This document shows, piece after piece, positions 24,662 to 32,273 of a DNA stretch of 64,000 nucleotides. The notes beneath the pieces were generated by a model, which made no database searches, was not told the origin of the DNA, and saw only the letters and a program-made list of their open reading frames with translations. The stretch's first letter is position 1; the number at the start of each line of letters is the position of its first letter. The DNA is from WVYX01 sp039592335. GTDB taxonomy: Bacteria; Gemmatimonadota; Gemmatimonadetes; Gemmatimonadales; GWC2-71-9. A program made the position numbers and the translations under genes. The stretch spans positions 62,001 through 126,000 of the forward strand of contig JBDHBX010000018.1 of assembly GCA_039592335.1 (NCBI GenBank), given 5' to 3'.

Positions 24662-24765
24662 TTTGCGGCCCGAGAACACCGGCGCCCGGCGCGGGGCCAG
24701 CCAGCGACAGCCCCGAACGCCGCGTGACGTTCGGGGCTGAGATACTGCGCTCGGAGTTCACGCCA

Positions 24766-25932
24766 TCATTTCTTGGTCCACACCGCAGGAACAATGCTTC
24801 CTTTGTTCTCTCTGTATCCGGCGATGTGACCGGCACCGCTTATCACATACGCCAAGCCGTTCTTGCCGTGCAGCTGTTCGCTGCTCGTCCCCGGCTCGAA
24901 CCACACGATGGGCCGGGCCTCGCGGCCGGTTTCATCGTCGCCAACGGCCTGCCAGCCGGCTTCCCCGTGCCTGACATCGAGGGCCCTACCCGCGCCGGCT
25001 ATCAGCGCGTAGGAGGCAGCACCGCAGTTGGTGACGTCCACCGTCCAGACGGCGGGCTGCCTGGGTTGCCCTGCGGGCGTCACCCGGCCCGCGACCAGTA
25101 CGGTTTTCCCATCCCTGTCGTCGACGCGGATCGCGACGCTCTTTGATCCTACCGGGTTCAGATCGCAGGACATGCCTCCAGCCGTCCACAACACCGCCTG
25201 TTCACCGGACGCGTTCCAGGTCCATCCCACCACATCGCCCTGATTGTTGAGGCCCAGGGCCGCGCTGAAGCGAACGGGGTCCATCTCCAGTTTCACGGGC
25301 TCCGCCCCCGGTGAAGACCACATGGCGGCGACGGTATCCGCCGAGCTGGTTAGCCGGCCGACGATCAAGCCGGCGTTGTTCACGTCCCTGGCATTACCAC
25401 CGTCGAAACCGGCGCGCTTCAGCAACTGGCCGTCTGCCCAACCGCCGCCCTCGGCTTCCCAGATGACGGGGACAGGTGGCTGGGCAAAGACGTAGTTCCA
25501 GCCGACGATCGAGTTAGCGATATCGTTGATGCCGAGGGCCTCGCCTGGGCTGCCGCTCCCCGGACCCGGATACCCGGGGGTGGACAGGATCACCCAAGGA
25601 GCGTCGCCGATGTCGTCCAAGGTGCCGGTCCACACGACCGCGATCCGCGGCCAGCCCATTGGCTCATTGATATGGCCTATCACGTGGAGCGCGTCTTCGT
25701 CCGGCTCACTGATATCGTGCGCGATGCCGTCACACCTCTTGCACAGCTTGAGGTCGGTGGCGGTGTAGGCTCCACCCCCGTCGCCATCTTTGCACGAGGG
25801 ATGTTGTGGGTTGTTCTGACAATCCGGCTTGCCCTGCCCGAACAGAGGATCGTCAGTAGGCCGGGTCGGGCCCTCGTCCTGACAGGCGGCAAGCGCGAAG
25901 GCCAGCATCAGAAACGGAATCATGCGCTTCAT
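24766..25932 (-). CDS. lipoprotein B with HAF-type repeats
   Basis: 388 residues from ATG 25932. The signal MKRMIPFLMLAFALAAC is nearly the same as in lipoprotein A, including QDEGPT after the Cys. The mature part is unrelated to A. It contains repeats of the extracellular HAF type (GINDIANSIVGWNY, DVNNAGLIVGRLTSS, GLNNQGDVVGWTWN), each followed by a VLW/MWSS-like strand, forming a probable beta-propeller of about six blades. Likely an envelope-anchored binding protein. A longer upstream frame exists, but the lipoprotein start is better supported. Confidence 0.8.
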   Translation of the reverse strand: MKRMIPFLMLAFALAACQDEGPTRPTDDPLFGQGKPDCQNNPQHPSCKDGDGGGAYTATDLKLCKRCDGIAHDISEPDEDALHVIGHINEPMGWPRIAVVWTGTLDDIGDAPWVILSTPGYPGPGSGSPGEALGINDIANSIVGWNYVFAQPPVPVIWEAEGGGWADGQLLKRAGFDGGNARDVNNAGLIVGRLTSSADTVAAMWSSPGAEPVKLEMDPVRFSAALGLNNQGDVVGWTWNASGEQAVLWTAGGMSCDLNPVGSKSVAIRVDDRDGKTVLVAGRVTPAGQPRQPAVWTVDVTNCGAASYALIAGAGRALDVRHGEAGWQAVGDDETGREARPIVWFEPGTSSEQLHGKNGLAYVISGAGHIAGYRENKGSIVPAVWTKK

Positions 25933-25995
25933 CGGAACCCCCCAGTCCTTTCGGCGAGACGGTATCGCCCTGCACGCCCAAGGGAGCCGGCGGGC

Positions 25996-26114
25996 CGCGA
26001 GACCGTTTGCGAGGCTCATCATCTACTTCTGAGTCGTTCGAGGCGCTCAGACGTGACCCCTCATTACGACGCCGATACTCGCCTTTCGCCTACCTACTTG
26101 GGTTGCGGGACCCC
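25996..26114 (-). repeat. duplicated upstream (promoter) segment, copy 2
   Basis: Partner of 24542-24661, upstream of lipoprotein B and divergent from the sigma factor gene. A separate perfect hairpin, GCCCGGCCTTGGCCGGGC, follows at 26140-26157. Confidence 0.75.
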
Positions 26115-26139
26115 TTGGCAGGACGGAGCTTCCAGTGAG

Positions 26140-26157
26140 GCCCGGCCTTGGCCGGGC
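26140..26157. promoter_or_regulatory. perfect 8-bp hairpin upstream of the ECF sigma gene
   Basis: GCCCGGCC and GGCCGGGC flank TT, 43 bases before the sigma-factor start. It could be an operator or an mRNA leader structure; there is no T-run. Confidence 0.35.
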
Positions 26158-26199
26158 GCACCATAGGTCCGGCCGGGTCTCTCTCGTGGGGAGACCATC

Positions 26200-26754
26200 G
26201 TGGCTCGTCCGGAGGGAGAGCTCGAGCCGGAGGCAGTCGAGCGGCTTCGGCTCGGACTCCAGATCATGGCGCTGCGCGCCCTTGGGGACCCGGATGCCGC
26301 CGAGGAGGCGGTCCAGGAGACGATGGTGCGCGCCCTGGATGCCCTGCGGGACGGCCGGCTCAGCGACCCCGACAAGCTCGGGGCGTTCGTTCGGGGGATC
26401 GCGCGTCACGTCATCGCCGACATCCACCGCGCCCGCCAGCGTAGCGCTCCGTTGGAGGCGATGCCTGACGGGGCGCCCGGCAGCAGCAGCGAAGATCCTC
26501 TCACCGCTCTCATCACCGCAGAAGAACGCAACCACGTCCGCTTGGCACTGACCCAGCTCTCTGCCGGGGATCGCCAGATCCTGCACCTGTCGTTCTTCGA
26601 GGGACTCACCCCGGCCGCGATCGCCGAGCGGCTGGGTGAGCCGGCGCTTCGGGTCAGGAAGCGGAAGTCCCGCGCCCTGGACCGGCTGCGCCGGGCTCTG
26701 CTCCCGGGCACGGGCACCCGTCACGAATGGCGGTCTTCCACGACAAGGAAATGA
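26200..26754 (+). CDS. ECF-family RNA polymerase sigma factor
   Basis: 184 residues from GTG 26200 with GGGGAG upstream. Region 2 (ALGDPDAAEEAVQETMVRAL, then GAFVRGIARHVIADIHRAR) and region 4 (LTQLSAGDRQILHLSFFEGL, then TPAAIAERLGEPALRVRKRK, a helix-turn-helix) are separated by a short linker, the two-domain plan of extracytoplasmic-function sigma factors. It directs RNA polymerase to a stress regulon, probably including its own operon. It is followed at once by an anti-sigma gene. Confidence 0.9.
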   Translation: MARPEGELEPEAVERLRLGLQIMALRALGDPDAAEEAVQETMVRALDALRDGRLSDPDKLGAFVRGIARHVIADIHRARQRSAPLEAMPDGAPGSSSEDPLTALITAEERNHVRLALTQLSAGDRQILHLSFFEGLTPAAIAERLGEPALRVRKRKSRALDRLRRALLPGTGTRHEWRSSTTRK

Positions 26755-26773
26755 AGGGGTCACGGAGGTCGAC

Positions 26774-27406
26774 TTGAGCCAGGCACTGAGCTGCGACGCC
26801 ATCGCGGACCAAGGGCTGATCGAACGGTATCTGGTCGGCCTGCTTCCCGAGTCCGAGGTCGAGGCGTTGGAATCCCACTACCTGACGTGCGCCCGCTGCC
26901 AGGGGGACCTGCGGCTGGCAGCGGCAATTCGGGACGTCCTTCCGGAGGTCCGGGAGACTCTATCGATTGCCGATGCGAGCCGGGTCGCGATGACCGGGCG
27001 GCGGTTTGGCCGCCGCGCGAGGATCGGCGCCGTTGCCGCGGCGATCGCCGCCGTTCTCGCCGGGGTCCTGCTGGTGCAGCCGTCGAGCGTAGAGGGCCCC
27101 CGGCACCGGGAGGGGGTCCCGGAAGCGGAGATCGTTCCGACAGTGGAGACACCCATCGGCGAAGTCGGTGCCGTCGAGGGATTCCGTTGGGCAGCAGTCA
27201 CCTCGGCCGACCTCTACGACGTCACACTGTACAACGCCGCCGGCGATGTCCTGTGGCAAGTCAACACCCGGGAGACGCGCGTCGCACTCCCCGATACGGT
27301 GCGGCTCGAGGCGGGTGTCCCTTATCTGTGGCAAATGAATGCGCGTGTGGGATGGGACCGGTGGGTGAGCTCGGAGCTGGTGCGCTTCAGAATCTCCGAG
27401 CCCTGA
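26774..27406 (+). CDS. zinc-finger anti-sigma-like membrane protein
   Basis: 210 residues from TTG 26774, which has GGAGG 5 bases upstream. The N-terminal cytosolic part has the ZAS pattern LIERYLVGLLPESEVEALES HYLTCARC (HxxxCxxC). One membrane helix follows (IGAVAAAIAAVLAGVLLVQ, about residues 85-105). The extracytoplasmic part (GFRWAAVTSADLYDVTLYNA to the end) looks like a fibronectin type III-like beta-sandwich. It presumably holds the sigma factor inactive until an envelope signal arrives. Twenty bases after the sigma gene. Confidence 0.82.
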   Translation: MSQALSCDAIADQGLIERYLVGLLPESEVEALESHYLTCARCQGDLRLAAAIRDVLPEVRETLSIADASRVAMTGRRFGRRARIGAVAAAIAAVLAGVLLVQPSSVEGPRHREGVPEAEIVPTVETPIGEVGAVEGFRWAAVTSADLYDVTLYNAAGDVLWQVNTRETRVALPDTVRLEAGVPYLWQMNARVGWDRWVSSELVRFRISEP

Positions 27407-27419
27407 TCGGAGTTACGCT

Positions 27420-30400
27420 ATGAGGGACCTCCCCATTACGGCTTTCCTCTACGGCCTGCTCGTCGCCGCCCCTGGGGCCGCGTCCGCCCAGCAACCGGCG
27501 AATGCGGCCGACATCGTGCAGCTCCTGAAGGCGGGTGACGAGGCCGGGCTGCAAAGGCAAGTTCGCGCGCAGCCCGAGGCTGTGCGGGGCGCGCTGACCG
27601 AGCTCTTCGAGCTCACCGTCCGCGCGACCGACTCAGACGAGCGCGTGCACCTGCTCGACCAAGCCGAGCACTTGGCACATGCGTACGAGCTGGCGTGGTC
27701 CGACTCATTCCTCATCCGAACGGTCGACCAGTTCGCCCATTGGTCCACCGGCGAGCGCGCGGAGAAGGTAGAGGCGGACAGCGTGCGGCGAGCCGGAATC
27801 GAGGCGTTCTACCGCGAGGGACCGGAGGCGGCGATGCGGCTCTGGGAGCGCAGCCTCACGCTGTTCCGGGCGCTGAACGACGAAGCAGGGCAGGCTGCCG
27901 CGTTGGGCAATCTGGGTGCGGGCCACTACGTCATGGGCGACCTGGATCGCGCGCTCCGCTACCACGGCCGATCCCTCGAGCTCGCGGAGGCGGCAGGCGA
28001 CCGCCGCACTTGCGGCAACGCGCTGGGCAACATCGCGAGCGTACACAAGGATCGCGGCGAGTTCGCGGTCGCCGCGGAGTACTACGAGCGCGCCCTGACG
28101 ACCCGGTTGTTGACGGGCGATCGCAGTGGCGAGGCAGGGGACATCAACAACCTGGGCCTCGTGCGCCGAGCGCTGGGTGACCTGACCGGTGCCGAGGAGT
28201 ACTTCGGTCGCGCGCTCGAGCTCAATCGGCGCGATGGCCGGGAACGAGCGGCCGCCGACAACCTCACCAACCTGGCCAACCTCGCCACACGGCGCGGGCG
28301 CTACGAGGAGGCGCTCGATCTCTACAACCAAGCGCTGGCACTGCGGCTGGTGACGGGCGACCGGCGTGGTGAAGCACTGGATCTCCAGAACCTCGGCCTG
28401 CTGCATCTCAACTGGGGTGACTACCCGGCGGCGCTTCAATCACTGCTCGCATCGCTGGCTGTTCTCGAGGAGATCGGACCGCCGGTCTGGCGCGCGGAGG
28501 TGCGCGGAGACATTGCGGCCGTTCGCACGGCGATGGGGCACCTGCAGGCCGCCCGCACGGACCTGATTGAGGCCAGGGGTGAGGCCGCCGACGATGAGTA
28601 CCTGATGCCGGCGTTAGCGGTGCAGGAAGCCGATCTGCTCACCGAGCTCAACGAACTGGACCAGGCCGCGGATCTCTACAGGGAGGCAAAGGCCGGCTTC
28701 GAACGGTTGGACGATGCGACCGGGGAGGCCGAGGCGGAAACCGGGCTGGGATACCTGTACCTCGCTCGGGGCGACTACGGTGCGGCCGACGAGGCGTTCA
28801 GCCGAGCGCTTCAGGTACATCGGCGCTTGGGCGATGTACGACCAGCGGCGATGATCCAGCTGCACATCGGAGACCTGTGGTTCCTGCAGGGGGATACCGC
28901 TGCCGCAAGACGCGCCTACCAGGATGCACTCACCGCCTACCAGACCCTCGGCGATCCCGTAGGACAGGCGGTCGCGCAGGGAGCGCTGGCGGATCTCGAC
29001 CTGGAGGCCGGCAAGCTGCACCGCGCGGAAGATGGATTTCGCGCGGCCCTCGCGAGCCTGGAGGGCGAGCCGGCTGGGCCGGTTCGCTGGCAACTCCAAT
29101 TGGGACGGGCCCTCGCGCTCCGGGGTCAGGGCAGGCTCGACGAGGCAGTGGCCGAGCTCCGCCAATCGATGGGCGAGGTGGAGACGACTGGCGCGGCGTT
29201 GCCGATTGCCGAGCGCCGCTACGCGTACATGGAGGACAAGTGGGACGTTTATGCGGAGCTGGCCGCTACAGAGTTGGCCCGCGGTCGCCCGGCAGCGGCG
29301 TTCGAGATCAGCGAGAGGATGCGCGCGCGCCAGCTGGTTGATCTCCTGGCGAAGGGCCGGACGGGCACACGGACTCCGGAACTGGCGCTGGTACGGGAAG
29401 AAGAGAACCTGCGCCGGCACATAGCTCATCTCAGCGATCAGCTGTACACATCGGTCAACAGTGACGGCGCGTTCCGAGAGGCCAGAGAGGCCACCCCGGA
29501 ACTCGATGAACTGCGCGAGTCCCTCGTCGCGGCACGGCAACGCTACGAGCAACTACTGGTGAGAATGAAGGAGTCGCATCCGGATTACGCCACTCTCTTC
29601 TCGGGTTCCGTCGCCGCGGTGCGGGACGTACAGAGCTTATTGCCGGCTGCCACGGCGTTCGTCGAGTATCTGGTGTCCGAGGAGCAGACCGTCGCGTTTG
29701 TCGTCTCGAGCGAAGGCGTCGCTGCCACCGAACTGCCGATCGACCACAAGACCCTGCGTCAGCTGATCCGGTTCCTGCACGGCACGATGGAGCCGAGCGA
29801 CGAGGATGAGCTATGGCGCACGCCGCTCAGGCGACTCCATCGCGAGCTGATCGCTCCGCTCGAGGAGGCCGGATACCTGGATGGCACGCGGCTACTCGTG
29901 ATCGCACCGCATGCAGAGCTGCACTACCTGCCGTTCCAGGCGCTGCTCGGACCCAGCCCGGACGGCGAGCGCTTCCTCATCGAGCGATACGACATCGCCT
30001 ATACACCGTCGGCTTCGGTGTGGGTCGAGCTCGCCTCGCGCGACCGTGAGAGGCAGGCACATGGCCTTCTCGCAATGGCGCCGCAGCCCCAGGTGCTCAC
30101 ATACTCGACGGCCGAGGTACGTGGCATCAGCCACGGCGACACACAGGCAGAGGTGTTGGTCGGGTCACGCGCCACGGAGGGCAGGTTCAACCGGCTGGCC
30201 CCGGGCCGTGAGATTCTGCACCTAGCCACCTTCGGCGTGTTGAACAGGCGCAACCCACTCTTCTCATATGTCCAGCTCAATCCGGATGAGGCGACCGATG
30301 GCCGGCTGGAGGCGCACGAGGTGTTCAGCCTCAGATTGAGTGCCGATCTCATAGTCCTGAGCGCCTGCGAGACGGGCCTCGCCAGCGGCCTGCGGCACGA

Positions 30401-30656
30401 CGTGCCGCCCGGGGACGACTGGGTGGGATTGGTCCGTGCATTCCTGTACGCCGGGGCAAGCTCGGTGGTGGCCAGCCTCTGGCCGGTCGATGACCGGGCA
30501 ACCGCGGTGTTGATGGAGAGCTTCCACGCGGGACTGAAGAGCGGTAGCACTAAGGCCCGGTCGTTGGCGGACGCTCAACGAGAACTGTTGAGCGAGTCGC
30601 CGAACGCGAATCCGTTCTACTGGGCCGCGTTCCAATTGACCGGTGGGGTGGAATGA
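27420..30656 (+). CDS. exported TPR-CHAT domain protein with altered catalytic His
   Basis: 1078 residues. An N-terminal signal peptide (FLYGLLVAAPGAASAQQ) is followed by about ten TPR units (residues of about 120-600, for example AAALGNLGAGHYVMGDLDRA and ALDLQNLGLLHLNWGDYPAA). The CHAT (caspase-like) domain starts near 730: FVEYLVSEEQTVAFVV, IAPHAELHYLPFQALLG, ILHLATFG and IVLSACETG with nucleophile Cys983. The His of the usual ATHG/ACHG motif is Phe938, so the Cys-His dyad is broken unless His934 substitutes. Encoded 13 bases after the anti-sigma gene, so co-transcribed with the sigma module. Confidence 0.88.
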   Translation: MRDLPITAFLYGLLVAAPGAASAQQPANAADIVQLLKAGDEAGLQRQVRAQPEAVRGALTELFELTVRATDSDERVHLLDQAEHLAHAYELAWSDSFLIRTVDQFAHWSTGERAEKVEADSVRRAGIEAFYREGPEAAMRLWERSLTLFRALNDEAGQAAALGNLGAGHYVMGDLDRALRYHGRSLELAEAAGDRRTCGNALGNIASVHKDRGEFAVAAEYYERALTTRLLTGDRSGEAGDINNLGLVRRALGDLTGAEEYFGRALELNRRDGRERAAADNLTNLANLATRRGRYEEALDLYNQALALRLVTGDRRGEALDLQNLGLLHLNWGDYPAALQSLLASLAVLEEIGPPVWRAEVRGDIAAVRTAMGHLQAARTDLIEARGEAADDEYLMPALAVQEADLLTELNELDQAADLYREAKAGFERLDDATGEAEAETGLGYLYLARGDYGAADEAFSRALQVHRRLGDVRPAAMIQLHIGDLWFLQGDTAAARRAYQDALTAYQTLGDPVGQAVAQGALADLDLEAGKLHRAEDGFRAALASLEGEPAGPVRWQLQLGRALALRGQGRLDEAVAELRQSMGEVETTGAALPIAERRYAYMEDKWDVYAELAATELARGRPAAAFEISERMRARQLVDLLAKGRTGTRTPELALVREEENLRRHIAHLSDQLYTSVNSDGAFREAREATPELDELRESLVAARQRYEQLLVRMKESHPDYATLFSGSVAAVRDVQSLLPAATAFVEYLVSEEQTVAFVVSSEGVAATELPIDHKTLRQLIRFLHGTMEPSDEDELWRTPLRRLHRELIAPLEEAGYLDGTRLLVIAPHAELHYLPFQALLGPSPDGERFLIERYDIAYTPSASVWVELASRDRERQAHGLLAMAPQPQVLTYSTAEVRGISHGDTQAEVLVGSRATEGRFNRLAPGREILHLATFGVLNRRNPLFSYVQLNPDEATDGRLEAHEVFSLRLSADLIVLSACETGLASGLRHDVPPGDDWVGLVRAFLYAGASSVVASLWPVDDRATAVLMESFHAGLKSGSTKARSLADAQRELLSESPNANPFYWAAFQLTGGVE

Positions 30657-30757
30657 GCGGGCGGCGGATACTGATTGACTACCTAGCGTACGAGCTAGCC
30701 GGGCTCACAATGACAAGGAACGGGAGCGGGCGGCGGCTAGCCGGCCGGGAGGTCTCG

Positions 30758-32194
30758 ATGGCTGCGGCAACGTTCTCGATTTCGGTCAAGCGAACTGGCA
30801 GCACCTGGCTCCTGCTGCTGGCACTGGCGCTCGCCAGCGGCCTCACGAGCTGTGACGGCGGGCCGACGGACGCTCAGCAAGCTGACGACACTGGGCCGCT
30901 GCCCGGGCTCATCATCTCCGACCCCACGGCTGCACCGGCTGGTGCCGGCGCCTTCGCGGCCGTGCACGCCCGAGGTAGCGCCGCCGCCGCGCGGAACGTG
31001 GTCTACATCTCGGCCAGCCCGGGCACACTTTCGGGCGCCGAGACGGTCACCATCACCAACCCGGCCAACGGCGACACCAGAACCGTCTCACCGCTCGATG
31101 GTGGCTTCGATCCGGTCCGGTTCGAGGCCGAGCCGGACGACGAGGTGGAGATTCTAATCCGCTATCCCGGCGGCGGCACGACCCGGTACGTCTTCCGCGT
31201 GCCGGCGCGCCGGCGCCCGCGCATCGTGCGCACCGCGCCGCCGAGGGACGCCACCCACGTGGCACTTTCCGTGAAGGTCGACCTCATCTTCACCGAACCG
31301 GTCGACCGCAGCACGGTGACGCCGGAGACCGTGCGGCTTGAGCTCAACAACGAGCCAGTAGCAGGAACGCTCCTGTTGAGTGACGACGGCCTGAAGGCCG
31401 AGTTCACGCCGGCAGGGCTGCTACAGCGTGAGACAACCTATGCTCTTGTGATTACCACCGGCGTACTCGACCTGGACGGTGAGCCGCTCGCGGAAGAGGT
31501 GGGAGCGACGTTCACGACGGGAGTGTCCGTCGAAGTCCAGCTCTGCGCGAAGCAGGTGGTCGTCGAGGAGATCAACGGCATCCAGGAGCCGTGGCTCATC
31601 GAGGACGCGGGCTGGACCGGGCCCGCGATCAACAGCACCGAGCCGGGCTGTGGGGTTTCGGATTCTGAGTGGGCGCCGCACGGAACGTTCACGTACACGC
31701 CGGAGGGACCGGAGTTCGAATGGAAGTTCGAAGGCGAAGGCTTCGTTACTCCCTGGGTCTCGGGCATATACCACCAGTACGTGCTCGTCTACTACCCTGA
31801 CCCCTGGCCGGGAACGAACTTGGTCTGCCTGGCTGGGAGTGGTGACCCATTCATCACCGAACCATGGATCGGGGTCCCGTTCACTGGGGATAGCCTGACC
31901 CTTAGCGGTAGCCACGACTTCGGCATGGACCTCAACGACGGAAAGATCTGGATCGTGCGCAGGGACTGGGTGGACTGCACGGGCCGCGAGGTGAACGATC
32001 CACCTTGGGCCAACCTCTACCGCGTGCCGCGCCTGACGAACGATCGGAACGACGACGGCGAGGCCGATGCCACCGAGACACGCCGCGAGTGCTATCCACG
32101 GTGCGACTACGGAGATGGCTGGCTCGCCTACGACTGGCTGTTCGAGACCGCCCTCATCAACTACCGCTACACGCCGGGCAATCCCGTGCCGTAG
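30758..32194 (+). CDS. lipoprotein C: Ig-like (Big_5) plus unrecognised C-terminal domain
   Basis: 478 residues from ATG 30758, chosen for its GGGAGG site (30747-30752) and a lipoprotein signal (GSTWLLLLALALASGLTSC). An ATG at 30653, overlapping the CHAT stop, is also in frame but would bury the signal. Residues of about 150-255 are an SbsA-type Ig-like domain (TAPPRDATHVALSVKVDLIF, LKAEFTPAGLLQRETTYALV). From residue 261 (VQLCAKQVVVEEINGI) to the end the protein repeats the landmarks of lipoprotein A (FTYTPEGPEFEWKFEGEGF, YVLVYYPDPWPG, KIWIVRRDWVDCT, LAYDWLFE). Probably an envelope partner of the CHAT protein. Confidence 0.8.
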   Translation: MAAATFSISVKRTGSTWLLLLALALASGLTSCDGGPTDAQQADDTGPLPGLIISDPTAAPAGAGAFAAVHARGSAAAARNVVYISASPGTLSGAETVTITNPANGDTRTVSPLDGGFDPVRFEAEPDDEVEILIRYPGGGTTRYVFRVPARRRPRIVRTAPPRDATHVALSVKVDLIFTEPVDRSTVTPETVRLELNNEPVAGTLLLSDDGLKAEFTPAGLLQRETTYALVITTGVLDLDGEPLAEEVGATFTTGVSVEVQLCAKQVVVEEINGIQEPWLIEDAGWTGPAINSTEPGCGVSDSEWAPHGTFTYTPEGPEFEWKFEGEGFVTPWVSGIYHQYVLVYYPDPWPGTNLVCLAGSGDPFITEPWIGVPFTGDSLTLSGSHDFGMDLNDGKIWIVRRDWVDCTGREVNDPPWANLYRVPRLTNDRNDDGEADATETRRECYPRCDYGDGWLAYDWLFETALINYRYTPGNPVP

Positions 32195-32207
32195 GGCGGT
32201 CCGGGCG

Positions 32208-32247
32208 AAGCGCAAGAAACAGCGAAGGGCCCGCGAACGCGGGCCCT
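32208..32247. repeat. right 40-bp direct repeat (displaced kamA tail plus terminator)
   Basis: Matches 23579-23618 at 37 of 40 positions. Here the kamA-like stop codon is changed (TAG to CAG), as expected of a non-coding copy. Confidence 0.75.
32226..32247. terminator. hairpin terminator, identical to the one after kamA
   Basis: The same 22-base hairpin as at 23597-23618, followed by CTCTTGTTTCTC. It lies between convergent lipoprotein C and the EF-G2 gene. Confidence 0.8.
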
Positions 32248-32273
32248 CTTGTTTCTCGCTCGGCGGAAGGCGC

